NCBI GenBank assembly: GCA_964528595.1 | Contig: CAZGTM010000001.1 | Span: 1-64,000, forward strand | Direction: 5' to 3' | From: CAYFKJ01 sp964528595 | GTDB taxonomy: Bacteria; Pseudomonadota; Alphaproteobacteria; UBA2966 | Length of the DNA stretch: 64,000 nt | In this document: piece after piece, positions 8,379-17,039 of the stretch | Layout of the letters: each line of letters opens with the position of its first letter | How positions within the stretch are numbered: position 1 is the stretch's first letter | Made by a program: the position numbers and the translations under genes | Notes under the pieces: generated by a model | The model's database searches: none | Told to the model about the DNA's origin: nothing | The model's input: only the letters and a program-made list of their open reading frames with translations

Positions 8379-8402
8379 ACAATTCGTGGCTTGTAGGAAC
8401 AC

Positions 8403-9014
8403 ATGTACGAAATCCGAATTCACGGCCGGGGCGGCCAGGGCGCCGTCCTGCTCTCCAAGATATTGGCCAAGGCGCTGGTGACCGAAGGCAAGTTCGTTTC
8501 GGCCATTCCATCCTTCGGCTTCGAACGCCGCGGCGCGCCGGTGGCGGCCTTCATGCGTTACAGCGACAAGGAAATCCGCAGCGTCACCAATATCTACAAT
8601 CCGGACTGCATTATCTGCATCGATCCCACGGTGGCCAATGCCGTCGACGTTTTCGCCGGCATGAACGACCAGGGCACGCTGGTACAGGCGACGCAAAAGG
8701 GCATTGATCAGCTCGACCTGCCGCCGACGCTGGCCAAGGCCGGTTTGTGTGACGCCGTCGGTATCGCCATGGGCATCTTCCGCCGGCCCATCACCAATAC
8801 CGTGATGCTGGGCGCTTTCGCCAAGACGACCGGCATCGTTTCCCTGGAATCGCTGAAGGACGGCCTCAGCACCGCCAATTTCCGCGACGCTGGTCTGGCC
8901 CAGAACATGGAGGCGATCGAACGCGGCTTTGAAGAAACCGCCGTCCATGAACTGGGCACGGCCATCCCCGCTCAAACCACCGCCGCCGCGCAAACCGCCG
9001 GAGATACCGCATGA
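8403..9014 (+). CDS. padE: 2-oxoacid:acceptor oxidoreductase gamma subunit (PadE-like)
   Basis: The protein has 203 residues and starts with the gamma-domain signature IHGRGGQGAVLLSKILAKAL, typical of the pyruvate/2-oxoacid:ferredoxin oxidoreductase gamma subunit that contacts CoA. GFERRGAPV is also conserved in the family. It is the first gene of a five-gene set in the order gamma, delta, alpha, flavoprotein, beta, the order of padE-padI for the NADH-forming phenylglyoxylate dehydrogenase of Aromatoleum evansii. It overlaps the delta gene by 4 bases (ATGA). The symbol is given on architecture and order; activity on phenylglyoxylate is not shown by the sequence. Confidence 0.82.
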   Translation: MYEIRIHGRGGQGAVLLSKILAKALVTEGKFVSAIPSFGFERRGAPVAAFMRYSDKEIRSVTNIYNPDCIICIDPTVANAVDVFAGMNDQGTLVQATQKGIDQLDLPPTLAKAGLCDAVGIAMGIFRRPITNTVMLGAFAKTTGIVSLESLKDGLSTANFRDAGLAQNMEAIERGFEETAVHELGTAIPAQTTAAAQTAGDTA

Positions 9015-9301
9015 GCCACACCCGCGCCCCCTTCGATGCCTCGGGCGTGCCCGCCGGCATGGCGCCCATCGCCACGAAATACAGCGAAATGCTGCCCGGC
9101 GACTGGCGTGCCGAACGTCCTGTCGTCGACCGCGACAAGTGCGTCAAATGCGCCGTCTGCTGGATCTTCTGTCCGGTGCAGTGCATCACCGAACGCCCGC
9201 GCTGGTTCGACATCCAGCTGGACACCTGCAAGGGCTGTGGCATCTGCGCCGTCGAATGCCCCCAGCGCGCCATCGCCATGGTGCCCGAGCGGGAGGACTG
9301 A
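9011..9301 (+). CDS. padF: 2-oxoacid:acceptor oxidoreductase delta subunit, 2[4Fe-4S] ferredoxin (PadF-like)
   Basis: The 96-residue ferredoxin subunit has two complete cluster motifs, CVKCAVCWIFCP at about residues 43-54 and CKGCGICAVECP near 77-88. It relays electrons from the ThDP site to the rest of the complex. The N-terminal 35 residues lack cysteines and probably dock to the alpha/gamma subunits, as in other PorD-type subunits. The ATG overlaps the gamma-subunit stop, and the next gene starts 2 bases after its own stop. A longer open frame running through this gene in another phase is a shadow. Confidence 0.85.
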   Translation: MSHTRAPFDASGVPAGMAPIATKYSEMLPGDWRAERPVVDRDKCVKCAVCWIFCPVQCITERPRWFDIQLDTCKGCGICAVECPQRAIAMVPERED

Positions 9302-9303
9302 TC

Positions 9304-10530
9304 ATGACAAACCTCGCCCATTCAAACGAATCCCGCGTCATCGTCTGTGACGGCAACGAAGCGGCAGCCTGGGGGGCGCTCCTGTCGCGTCCCGACATGG
9401 TGGCGGTGTACCCCATCACGCCGCAATCCTCACTGGTCGAATACCTCTCGCAGTTCATCGCCGACGGCCTGCTGGACGCCGAGTTGATGAACATGGAGGG
9501 AGAACACAGCGTGCTCTCCGGCCTGCATGGCGCGGCGCTGGCCGGCGGGCGGACCTATACCGCGACTTGCGGTCCCGGTCTCGCCTTCATGTTCGAACCC
9601 TACTGGCGCACGCCGGGTCTGCGTTTGCCCATCGTCGCCTCGCTGGTGACCCGCGACGGCCTCAGTCCCCAGGCCGTCTGGGGCAGCCAGCAGGACGCCA
9701 TGACGGTGCGCGACGCGGGCTGGATCCACATGTACTGCGAGACCAGCCAGGAAACGCTCAACACCATCCCCATGGCCTACAAGATCGCAGAACATCCCGA
9801 GGTGATGCTGCCGGTCAACGTCAATCACGACGGCAACTATCTCTCCTATGGCGTCAGCCGGGTGGAAATCCCCGAGCAGTCGGAAGTCGATGCGTTCCTC
9901 GGTGAAAAGAACGTCAACTGGCACATCGCGCTGGATCCGGAACGGCCCATGGGCGTCGACCCGCTGATCGGCGGCGCCGGCGGCCCCGGCCCGGCCAAGT
10001 TCGTCGAATACCGCAAGGGCCACTGCGACGCCATGCAGGCCGCCCTGCGCGTCATCACCGAGGTCCACGCGGAATGGGCCGAGCGCTTCGGTTTCGAACA
10101 CGCGCCCCTGATTGAGGAATACCGCCTGGATGACGCCGATTACGCCTTGGTGACCATCGGCAGCATGAGCGGCGCCGGCAAGGACGCCGTCGACGAGGCG
10201 CGGGAGAGCGGCCAGAAGGTCGGTCTCATCAAGGTCAAGACCTTCCGCCCCTTCCCGCTGGAGGCCATGAAATCGGCGCTTGCGAAAGTGAAGGCGATCG
10301 GCGTGGTCGACCGGGCCGTCAGCTTCGGCTGGAATTCGGGTCCGGTCTATCAGGAAACCATGGGCGCGCTCTATCACCTCAAGGACCGCATCCCGGCGCT
10401 CAGTTTCATCGGCGGCCTGGCGGGCGCCGACATCACGGTCGGGCACTTTGCCCGGGCCATCGACCAGACGGCGCAGGCCCTGGCGGGCTTCGAGGCCGAC
10501 GGCCCGATCTGGCTGAACGAAAACGACTAA
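9304..10530 (+). CDS. padG: 2-oxoacid:acceptor oxidoreductase alpha subunit (PadG-like)
   Basis: The protein is 408 residues. It carries the alpha-subunit signatures YPITPQSSLVEYLS near residue 38, EGEHSVLSGLHGAALAGG around 65, and the ATCGPGLAFM stretch that helps bind ThDP and substrate. A C-terminal domain II (IGSMSGAGKDAVDEA; LIKVKTFRPFP) is present. The start at 9304 follows the delta gene by 2 bases. An open frame extends upstream to 8929, but that part is the wrong phase of padE/padF. Length and separate gamma/delta/beta genes place it with PGOR/POR heteromeric enzymes rather than fused pyruvate:flavodoxin oxidoreductase. The acceptor is probably NAD+ through the next gene. Confidence 0.85.
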   Translation: MTNLAHSNESRVIVCDGNEAAAWGALLSRPDMVAVYPITPQSSLVEYLSQFIADGLLDAELMNMEGEHSVLSGLHGAALAGGRTYTATCGPGLAFMFEPYWRTPGLRLPIVASLVTRDGLSPQAVWGSQQDAMTVRDAGWIHMYCETSQETLNTIPMAYKIAEHPEVMLPVNVNHDGNYLSYGVSRVEIPEQSEVDAFLGEKNVNWHIALDPERPMGVDPLIGGAGGPGPAKFVEYRKGHCDAMQAALRVITEVHAEWAERFGFEHAPLIEEYRLDDADYALVTIGSMSGAGKDAVDEARESGQKVGLIKVKTFRPFPLEAMKSALAKVKAIGVVDRAVSFGWNSGPVYQETMGALYHLKDRIPALSFIGGLAGADITVGHFARAIDQTAQALAGFEADGPIWLNEND

Positions 10531-10545
10531 GCGGAAGATTATCCC

Positions 10546-11808
10546 ATGAGTTCCATCCCCTATCTCATCATCGGCTCGTCCCACGCCGCGCTGGAGGCCG
10601 CGAGTGCCATCCGGCTGATCGACGGCGACGGTGACATCGTCATGCTGACGCGCGACGGCCATGCGCCCTATTCGCCGACCGTCCTGCCCTATGTCGTGTC
10701 GGGCCGCTCGGAACCGGAGAACGTGGCACTTCGCGACCAGGCCTGGTTCGAGGACAACAACGTCCTGCTGCGCACGGGCTGCGAGGTTGCCTCGGTCGAT
10801 CCGGCCGCACACACGGTGACGCAGACCTGCGGCCGGTCACTGGAATACGGAAAACTCCTGCTGGCCAGCGGCGCGGCGCCGGCCATTCCCCCGGTCAAGG
10901 GACTGGACGAGGTGCCGTTCCACGTCCTTCGCACCCTGGATGACGCCACCTCGCTCAAGGCCGGTTTGGCCCCCGGCGGTTCGGCTCTGGTGATGGGCGC
11001 CGGCCTGGTCGGCATGCATGCCGCCGAAAACCTGGTCGAAGCCGGCTACAAGGTCACCGTCGTGGAAATGCAGGATCAAGTGCTGCCGGGCTATTTCGAC
11101 GCCACGGCGGCCGGCATGATCGAAGCCGCCTTCACGGATCACGGCGCCACGATGTTGATGGGCCGGGCCGTTTCGGAAGTTGCGAAAAGCGGTAAACGCT
11201 ACGCTGCCACGCTAGATGACGGTAGCGTGGTGGAAAGCGACCTCGTCCTGGTTGCGACAGGCGTGAAGCCCGTCGTGGACTACCTCGACGGCAGCGGCGT
11301 GGATACGGACAACGGCGTCATCGTCGATGAGTTCATGCGCACCAACCAGCCCGACATCTGGGCCGCCGGTGACGTCGCGGCAGCGGACGATTTCTACGCC
11401 GAGGGCAAATCCAATATCGGCATCCTGCCCAACGCCGTGGAGCAGGGCCGCATCGCCGGCATGGACATGACCGACGATACGGGCGTCAAACCCTACCCCG
11501 GCGGCGTACCGATCAACACCTACCGGTTTTTCGGACGTCAGGCGCTCTCCGTCGGCTTGAGCGGCGCAGACGCCGCAAACGGCGGGGCGGAGGTCTCGAT
11601 CGAAGGCGGGCCCGAGGCGGCGAGTTACCGCTCCATCGTGCTGCGCGACGGCAAGCTCCAAGGCATCTCCGGCATCGACCTCGGGTTTGACGCCGGCATC
11701 ATGTGGCAGCTGATTATACGCAAAATCGACATCGATCCGGTCAAGGCGGACTTCCTGGCGAAGCCCGGCGAGACGGGCCGCAAATTGATGTCGCAGAACT
11801 GGCGTTAG
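10546..11808 (+). CDS. padH: FAD/NAD(P)-dependent flavoprotein subunit (PadH-like)
   Basis: The 420-residue pyridine-nucleotide-disulphide-type reductase has an N-terminal FAD site (YLIIGSSHAALEAASAIRLI). A central NAD(H) Rossmann motif follows (VMGAGLVGMHAAENLVEAG, about residues 148-166), then the second FAD contact IWAAGDVAAADDF near 269. It lies between the alpha and beta subunit genes, 15 bases after alpha. In phenylglyoxylate dehydrogenase such a subunit passes electrons from the iron-sulphur subunits to NAD+, which separates that enzyme from ordinary ferredoxin-reducing 2-oxoacid oxidoreductases. No redox-active CxxxxC disulphide was seen near the FAD site, so simple hydride/electron transfer is expected. 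Confidence 0.82.
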   Translation: MSSIPYLIIGSSHAALEAASAIRLIDGDGDIVMLTRDGHAPYSPTVLPYVVSGRSEPENVALRDQAWFEDNNVLLRTGCEVASVDPAAHTVTQTCGRSLEYGKLLLASGAAPAIPPVKGLDEVPFHVLRTLDDATSLKAGLAPGGSALVMGAGLVGMHAAENLVEAGYKVTVVEMQDQVLPGYFDATAAGMIEAAFTDHGATMLMGRAVSEVAKSGKRYAATLDDGSVVESDLVLVATGVKPVVDYLDGSGVDTDNGVIVDEFMRTNQPDIWAAGDVAAADDFYAEGKSNIGILPNAVEQGRIAGMDMTDDTGVKPYPGGVPINTYRFFGRQALSVGLSGADAANGGAEVSIEGGPEAASYRSIVLRDGKLQGISGIDLGFDAGIMWQLIIRKIDIDPVKADFLAKPGETGRKLMSQNWR

Positions 11809-11818
11809 GGGAAAGACC

Positions 11819-13165
11819 GTGGGTTACAGTTACGACACCATCACCTTCAAGGCCGATCTCTGCGACGGCTGCAACGATTGCATGACCGCCTGCGCCGAGG
11901 CCAAGACGGGTGCCGGCGATACGGTCAATTCCCGGCTGCAAATCGTCGCCGGCGACGACGGGCGCTTCGAACTGGCGCTCTGCCGCCAATGCGGCGATCC
12001 CAAGTGCGTGATGAATTGCCCGGCCGCGGCGCTGGCAAAGAACTCGGACAATGGCGTGATCGACTGGGATGGCGCGAAATGCGTCGACTGCCTCCTGTGC
12101 ACGGTCGGTTGCGCCTACGGCGGCATCCAGTTCAACCAGGCCGCCGGCCACGTCGTGAAGTGCGATACCTGCGACGGCGATCCGGCCTGTGTCAAAGCCT
12201 GTCCCCACGACGCCCTGGGCCTCAGCGGCGCGGCTCGAATCTATCGCGAGATGGGCGGGGAGGAGGACCTGTTCGTACCGGGTCTCGCGGCCTGCCAGGG
12301 CTGCAATTCGGAGCTGCTGATCCGTCACACGCTGAGGCGCGTCGGCACCAACACGGTGCTGGCGACACCGCCGGGCTGCATTCCCGGCATGGGCACGGTG
12401 GGCTACAACGGCCAGACCGGGACCAAGGTGCCGGTCTTCCACCCGCTGCTGACCAATACCGCCTCCATGCTGTCGGGCATCAAGAAGCAGTACAACCGGG
12501 TCGGCCGGGGCGATGTCCAGATGCTGGCGCTGGCGGGCGACGGCGGCACGGTGGACGTCGGTTTTCAGTCGCTCTCGGGCGCGGCGGAGCGCGGCGAACA
12601 GATGCTCTATGTCTGCGTCGACAACGAAGGCTACATGAACACCGGCATGCAGCGTTCGGGTTCGACCTCGTTCGGCTCCTGGACATCGACCACCCCGGTG
12701 GGCGACGCCTTGCGCGGCAAGTCCCAGGACGCCAAAAACATGCCCGTCATCATGATGAACCATAACTGCGCCTACGTTGCGACGGCGTCGCTGGCCTACA
12801 TGGAGGACTATTACGACAAGCTCGACAAGGCGATCGAGGCGAGCAAGCACGGCATGGCCTATCTCCATGTCTTCGCCCCGTGTCCTTCGGGTTGGCGTTT
12901 TTCGTCCGCCGAGACCATCGAGGTCTGCCGCAAGGGCGTCGAGACCAATTTCGTCACGCTGTGGGAATTTACGCCGGAAGACGGGCTGACGTTCACCAGA
13001 CCGACCGACAAGCCCGTGCCCGTCGAGGAATACGTCGCGCTGAACGGCAAGTACCGCCACCTCGACGAAGAGGAAGTCGCGCACATCAGCCAGAAAATCG
13101 ACGAACGGTTGGCAATCCTGAAACGCTACGTCCGTGAGGACGAGCCCGGGGCGGCAGCCGGCTAA
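11819..13165 (+). CDS. padI: 2-oxoacid:acceptor oxidoreductase beta subunit fused to a four-cluster ferredoxin domain (PadI-like)
   Basis: The protein is 448 residues with a GTG start. Residues 1-140 hold four cysteine groups (CDGCNDCMTAC, CRQCGDPKCVMNCP, CVDCLLCTVGC, CDTCDGDPACVKACP), enough for four [4Fe-4S] clusters as in HycB/DmsB-type ferredoxins. From about residue 155 follows the ThDP-binding beta domain (LAACQGCNSELL, PPGCIPGMG, LAGDGGTVDVG). This ferredoxin-beta fusion is the hallmark of the PadI-type subunit. GGGGAAAG before the GTG serves as ribosome binding site. Its stop overlaps the convergent iorB stop by 4 bases. Confidence 0.85.
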   Translation: MGYSYDTITFKADLCDGCNDCMTACAEAKTGAGDTVNSRLQIVAGDDGRFELALCRQCGDPKCVMNCPAAALAKNSDNGVIDWDGAKCVDCLLCTVGCAYGGIQFNQAAGHVVKCDTCDGDPACVKACPHDALGLSGAARIYREMGGEEDLFVPGLAACQGCNSELLIRHTLRRVGTNTVLATPPGCIPGMGTVGYNGQTGTKVPVFHPLLTNTASMLSGIKKQYNRVGRGDVQMLALAGDGGTVDVGFQSLSGAAERGEQMLYVCVDNEGYMNTGMQRSGSTSFGSWTSTTPVGDALRGKSQDAKNMPVIMMNHNCAYVATASLAYMEDYYDKLDKAIEASKHGMAYLHVFAPCPSGWRFSSAETIEVCRKGVETNFVTLWEFTPEDGLTFTRPTDKPVPVEEYVALNGKYRHLDEEEVAHISQKIDERLAILKRYVREDEPGAAAG

Positions 13166-14679
13166 GCGGCGTCTTCCTTCGTCACGGGACTTGGCGGTCG
13201 TTGCGCCAAAGCCTGCCCCAACGCTTGGCCGTCCGGGTCCGCAAGCGCTGCCGCGCGGGCTGTGGCGATGGCGTCTGCTGCATCCTCCGGCGGCGTCGTT
13301 CCACCGGCCGCGCTCCGGACCAGATCATCGCAGATGGCCGTGAAGTTGGCCGTGCCGCGCCTGTGGGTCTCGCCGTAGCCTTTGATCAGACCGGCGCATT
13401 CGCTGATCTCGAGCGCGAGCCGGTCCGATACGGCTGCCGCGTCGCGGATATACCCGAGCCAGGTCTCGATCTCAGCCTGTTCGCGGGCGTAGCGCAGGGA
13501 CGAGCGGCGCAACCCTTTCAGTCCGGCGAGCAAGCGGAGGCGGAGAAATCCCCAGACCGTGGTGCTGCGGATCTCCATGGGCCAGGACTTGGCGGCCAGT
13601 GCCGGCCGCCTTTCGGCGAACCTCAGCAACCGCTTCGCCAACCCGGCGGGCAGGGCATCACAGAGTTCCTCGAACCGGGGTTTGAAAAAGTCGGAAACGA
13701 CAACCGGTTCATCGGCCGCAGCGCCCGACGTCTTTCGGATATCGGTCAGGCGGCCCGCCCGCGTCTTGGCCTGAGCCACCCGGTAGACGTCTTCGAACGA
13801 CATGCGCACGGCGAGATGCCGGGCCACGCTGTCGAGAGTTTGGGGGCCCGGTACGCCCAAGCCCTCCAGCCTGTCGAGGTAAAGCCGGGCATAATCCTCA
13901 TCCTGGTAATCGATCAGTCTTTCCGCGCCGGTCCTGATCAGGTCGTGGGCATCCGCGGGAAACGATTCGCCGATGCGGGTTTCCAAGGCGGTTTGCAGGT
14001 CGGCTTTTGCGGCGGCGTCCGTCGCCAGCGACGCCGGATCCTTGCCCTCGGCGAACGCGACGCCCGCCTGGTAGCCCGCGAGATTTGACTCCACCGCTTT
14101 GCCCTCGTCGCGGATGGCGGCGACGAACCTCTCCGGCGAGACGGGCAACACGCCGCTGGCTGAAATCGCCCCGAGCATGACCGAGTTGACGATGGCGCCT
14201 TCTTCCGTGGCCGCCGCTTTCATGTCGAACATGATCAGGTCGGCTGAGCGCTGCGCGGCGGCTTCCGCCAGTTGGCCGCTGTCGGCGCGGCCGTCGCCCA
14301 TGGCGAGCTTCTCATGGGTGGTGGCGACACGGTGACGGGAAGCCACCAGGGTGGTGCGGTCGGGGGTAACGTAGCCTGCTTCGATCATGCGCGCCGCTTC
14401 CGCCAGCTCCGTGGCGGCGACGATGTCCACCTCGCCGGCCGCCGGGGCGAGCGAAAAGACCGGCCGGCGGCCGTCCTTGGGATCAATCGCCTCCGGCCAG
14501 ATCTCGATGTAATAGGTCGTGGAGCCCGTGCGCTGAGCGACGCCGGGGATCGAGGTCGCCTGCACGGGCAGGCCGTCCGCTCTGGCGGAATTGACGATCC
14601 AGCGCGTCAGTACGCCGCCGCCCTCGCCGCCGAGTGCCGCGATCAGCAGCGAAACCGGTCTTGTCGGTGCGGCCGTCAT
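13162..14679 (-). CDS. iorB: indolepyruvate oxidoreductase beta subunit, long form
   Basis: The first ~190 residues are the gamma-like domain (LLIAALGGEGGGVLTRWIV, GVAQRTGSTTYYIE) that with IorA converts arylpyruvates to arylacetyl-CoA. The whole protein is 505 residues, far longer than archaeal IorB at about 200. The extra ~300 residues form a helical, Arg/Ala-rich C-terminal region without a motif I can name; such long forms occur in proteobacteria. The start ATG at 14679 overlaps the IorA stop (ATGA), which decides it over the open frame continuing to 14787. The gene converges on padI with a 4-base overlap. Confidence 0.82.
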   Translation of the reverse strand: MTAAPTRPVSLLIAALGGEGGGVLTRWIVNSARADGLPVQATSIPGVAQRTGSTTYYIEIWPEAIDPKDGRRPVFSLAPAAGEVDIVAATELAEAARMIEAGYVTPDRTTLVASRHRVATTHEKLAMGDGRADSGQLAEAAAQRSADLIMFDMKAAATEEGAIVNSVMLGAISASGVLPVSPERFVAAIRDEGKAVESNLAGYQAGVAFAEGKDPASLATDAAAKADLQTALETRIGESFPADAHDLIRTGAERLIDYQDEDYARLYLDRLEGLGVPGPQTLDSVARHLAVRMSFEDVYRVAQAKTRAGRLTDIRKTSGAAADEPVVVSDFFKPRFEELCDALPAGLAKRLLRFAERRPALAAKSWPMEIRSTTVWGFLRLRLLAGLKGLRRSSLRYAREQAEIETWLGYIRDAAAVSDRLALEISECAGLIKGYGETHRRGTANFTAICDDLVRSAAGGTTPPEDAADAIATARAAALADPDGQALGQALAQRPPSPVTKEDAA

Positions 14680-16814
14680 GCGACTTGCCCGGCCAGCCAG
14701 TTGATGACGCGCGTGCGCACCTTGTGCAGGACCGCCTCGAGCCCGCTGGGATTGCGGATGCGCTCCGCCCGATAGAATGAGGGGCACAGCGTGGCGGCGT
14801 GGGCGACCTCGCCGCAGAGCCCACAGCCGACACAGCTTTGCTCGACCGTGGTGACGGGATCGCTGCGCAGGGGATCGGGGTTGTCCTTGATACCCAGGCT
14901 GGGACAGGCAGAAAGCCGGATGCAGGCATGATCGCCGGTGCAGATCTCGTCATCGACGCCGAATTGTGGCAGCGCCACGCGCAAGCCTTTTTCCAGGCGC
15001 GCGGCGTTGACGGGGCGCAGCTTGCGCTGGCGCGCCAGCTGGCACTCGCCGTCGGCGATGATCACCTTCAGGCCTTTGGTCTCCGTCGTCAGCGCTTCCC
15101 GCAGGGTGTCGACCATGACGGACACCGAATAGGTCCGGATTTTCTTGAGCCAAGGCACGCTCAGCGCCCGCAGCGTTGTTTCGATGTCCATGCCGGGGGG
15201 TGTATCGCCCCGGCCCGCGGCGCTGCTGGGTATGAACTGCTGGCCGGTGGCCGAGGTATAGCCGTTCTGCATGATGACGAGGATCGAATCGCCCTCGTTC
15301 AGTTGCGTGCCGATGACACCGGTGGCCAGGCCGTTGTGCCAGAAACCGCCGTCCCCCATGATCGAAATCGAGCGCCGGTTCTGGAAGGGGGCAACCGCCG
15401 CGGCGCTGGCCAGCGACATGCCGTAGCCGAGAATGGAATTGCCCATCGAAAAGGGCTCGAACGTGGCAAAGGCGTGACAGCCGATGTCGGCCGCCATATG
15501 AACCTTGCCGATCTCTTCCTGGATGATCTTGAGCGCCGAAAACACTGGTCTTTCCGGGCAGCCCGTGCAGAACTGCGGCGGCCTCGGCGGTGGCGGCGCG
15601 CCGAGCGCCTCGGCGGCCTCGCGCCGGATATCAGTGACCTTGGCGCCCGCATCCGTCAGGGCGGTGAAGTTCATGCCCGGCACAAAGGCTAGTTTAAGAA
15701 AATCGACAATTCCGTTCTGCATGACATCCGCGGTGTATTCGCCGGCGGCGGGCAGGACGTCCTTACCATGGACCTTGGTCTGGATGTCGGCCTGGCGCAG
15801 GATCGTGTTGATCTGGAACTCCAGAAATTCGGGGCTGCCTTCCTCGATCACCAGTACGGCGTCCTTGCCGCCGCAGAAACCGGCGATTTCCTGCGGCGCC
15901 AGCGGATGGGTGACATTGAGGATCAGCAGCGGCACGCGGCTCACCCCGAAGCCGTCGCTCAGCCCCAAAACCTCCAGCCGGCGCAACAGCGTGTTTGCCA
16001 GACCACCCGGTACGATGATGCCGATGTTGTCCATGTCGCCGTCGACGGTTTCGTTCAGGCCGTTTCCGACGATGAACTTTTGCGCTGCCGGTACGCGTTC
16101 GTCGACCTTCAGCTTCTCCTGGACGAAGGTGACCGGCGGGTGGGCCAGGCGGCCATACTCGAAGACCGCCGGATCGGCCAGGCGGTTGTGGGTGCCGATG
16201 GCGGGAGCCCTGTTGTCGGCCGCCGTGAATTCGCCCTGAACGTGGCAGGCGCGCACGCGAAGTTGCAGCATGACCGGCGTATTGGTGGCTTCCGACAGGT
16301 CAAATCCCTTTTCCACCGCCCCGACGATGGACGGCAGTTCGGGGCGCGGATCCAGCAGCCAGATGGTGGACTTCATGGCCATTGCCAGCGTGCGTTCCTG
16401 GATGACGCTGGCGCCTTCGCCGTAATCCTCGCCGATGACGATCAGGGCGCCGCCGATGACGCCGGGTGAGGTGAGGTTCGACAGCGCATCGGCCGCCACG
16501 TTGGTGCCGACAATGGATTTCCACGTCACGGCGCCGCGCATGGGGTAATTGATGGAGGCGCCCAGCATGGCGGCGGCGGCGGCTTCGTTGGCGCAGGTCT
16601 CGACGTGGATGCCCATCTCGTCCATCAGTTCCTCGGCGTCGATCAGGACGTCGATCAGGTGCGAGACGGGCGCACCCTGGTAGCCGCCGACATAGGAAAC
16701 GCCGGACTGCAGCAAAGCCTTGGTGACGGCGAGGATGCCTTCGCCGTGGAAGACCTCGCCCGTGCCCAGCCGCAACTGTTCGACTTCGGACTTGAAGGAG
16801 CGTTCGGCGCTCAT
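14676..16814 (-). CDS. iorA: indolepyruvate oxidoreductase alpha subunit
   Basis: The 712-residue IorA-type subunit fuses alpha (about 15-330) and beta/ThDP (about 400-600) domains with a C-terminal ferredoxin. Visible elements are GGYQGAPVSHLIDVL near the N-terminus, CTGCPERPVF, IGCHAF, and the ThDP motif MGDGGFWHNG. The C-terminal cysteines are CTGDHACIRLSACP and CVGCGLCGEVAHAATLCP. The enzyme oxidatively decarboxylates indolepyruvate, phenylpyruvate or hydroxyphenylpyruvate from aromatic amino acids with CoA. It is translationally coupled to iorB. A promoter candidate lies at 16869-16896. Substrate specificity within arylpyruvates cannot be read from sequence. Confidence 0.88.
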   Translation of the reverse strand: MSAERSFKSEVEQLRLGTGEVFHGEGILAVTKALLQSGVSYVGGYQGAPVSHLIDVLIDAEELMDEMGIHVETCANEAAAAAMLGASINYPMRGAVTWKSIVGTNVAADALSNLTSPGVIGGALIVIGEDYGEGASVIQERTLAMAMKSTIWLLDPRPELPSIVGAVEKGFDLSEATNTPVMLQLRVRACHVQGEFTAADNRAPAIGTHNRLADPAVFEYGRLAHPPVTFVQEKLKVDERVPAAQKFIVGNGLNETVDGDMDNIGIIVPGGLANTLLRRLEVLGLSDGFGVSRVPLLILNVTHPLAPQEIAGFCGGKDAVLVIEEGSPEFLEFQINTILRQADIQTKVHGKDVLPAAGEYTADVMQNGIVDFLKLAFVPGMNFTALTDAGAKVTDIRREAAEALGAPPPPRPPQFCTGCPERPVFSALKIIQEEIGKVHMAADIGCHAFATFEPFSMGNSILGYGMSLASAAAVAPFQNRRSISIMGDGGFWHNGLATGVIGTQLNEGDSILVIMQNGYTSATGQQFIPSSAAGRGDTPPGMDIETTLRALSVPWLKKIRTYSVSVMVDTLREALTTETKGLKVIIADGECQLARQRKLRPVNAARLEKGLRVALPQFGVDDEICTGDHACIRLSACPSLGIKDNPDPLRSDPVTTVEQSCVGCGLCGEVAHAATLCPSFYRAERIRNPSGLEAVLHKVRTRVINWLAGQVA

Positions 16815-16868
16815 GATTGGAATTCCGGCAAGGGGGCGGGGGTACGATCGATCAGGCTCATTGGGCAG

Positions 16869-16896
16869 AACATATAAGCTGTGGGCGAATTGGCAA
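16869..16896 (-). promoter_or_regulatory. candidate promoter of iorAB
   Basis: On the minus strand TTGCCA (16896-16891) and TATGTT (16874-16869) are spaced by 16 bases, about 55 bases before the iorA start. The remaining gap up to the divergent VOC gene holds no other recognised signal. Confidence 0.4.
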
Positions 16897-17039
16897 TACT
16901 TTGTATCGATTCCAATCTACTTCTGACGCTACCGCGCTTTCTTGACCGAAATCCGACATTGTGGAAATTTGTACCGTATTGAATGCCGCTTTATCCCTCG
17001 GGTGGGATACAGCGGCAAGATTTCTGGAAGCCGTCCTTT

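Noticed and set aside
8164..8402. Small RNA or riboswitch in the gap before padE
   Set aside because: Two dyads are present but no known riboswitch core or conserved aptamer pattern could be recognised.
8929..9303. Upstream extension of the alpha-subunit frame through padE/padF
   Set aside because: It is Arg/Pro-rich, overlaps two real genes in another phase, and the ATG at 9304 begins the conserved protein.
9430..10812. Long minus-strand open frames opposite padG, yejA and other high-GC genes
   Set aside because: They are antisense shadows with skewed His/Asp/Arg content, no ribosome binding sites and no family motifs.
16983..17039. ATG at 16983 as the VOC gene start
   Set aside because: There is no ribosome binding site before it, and the extra 19 residues are not part of the VOC fold; 17040 has GGAAG upstream.
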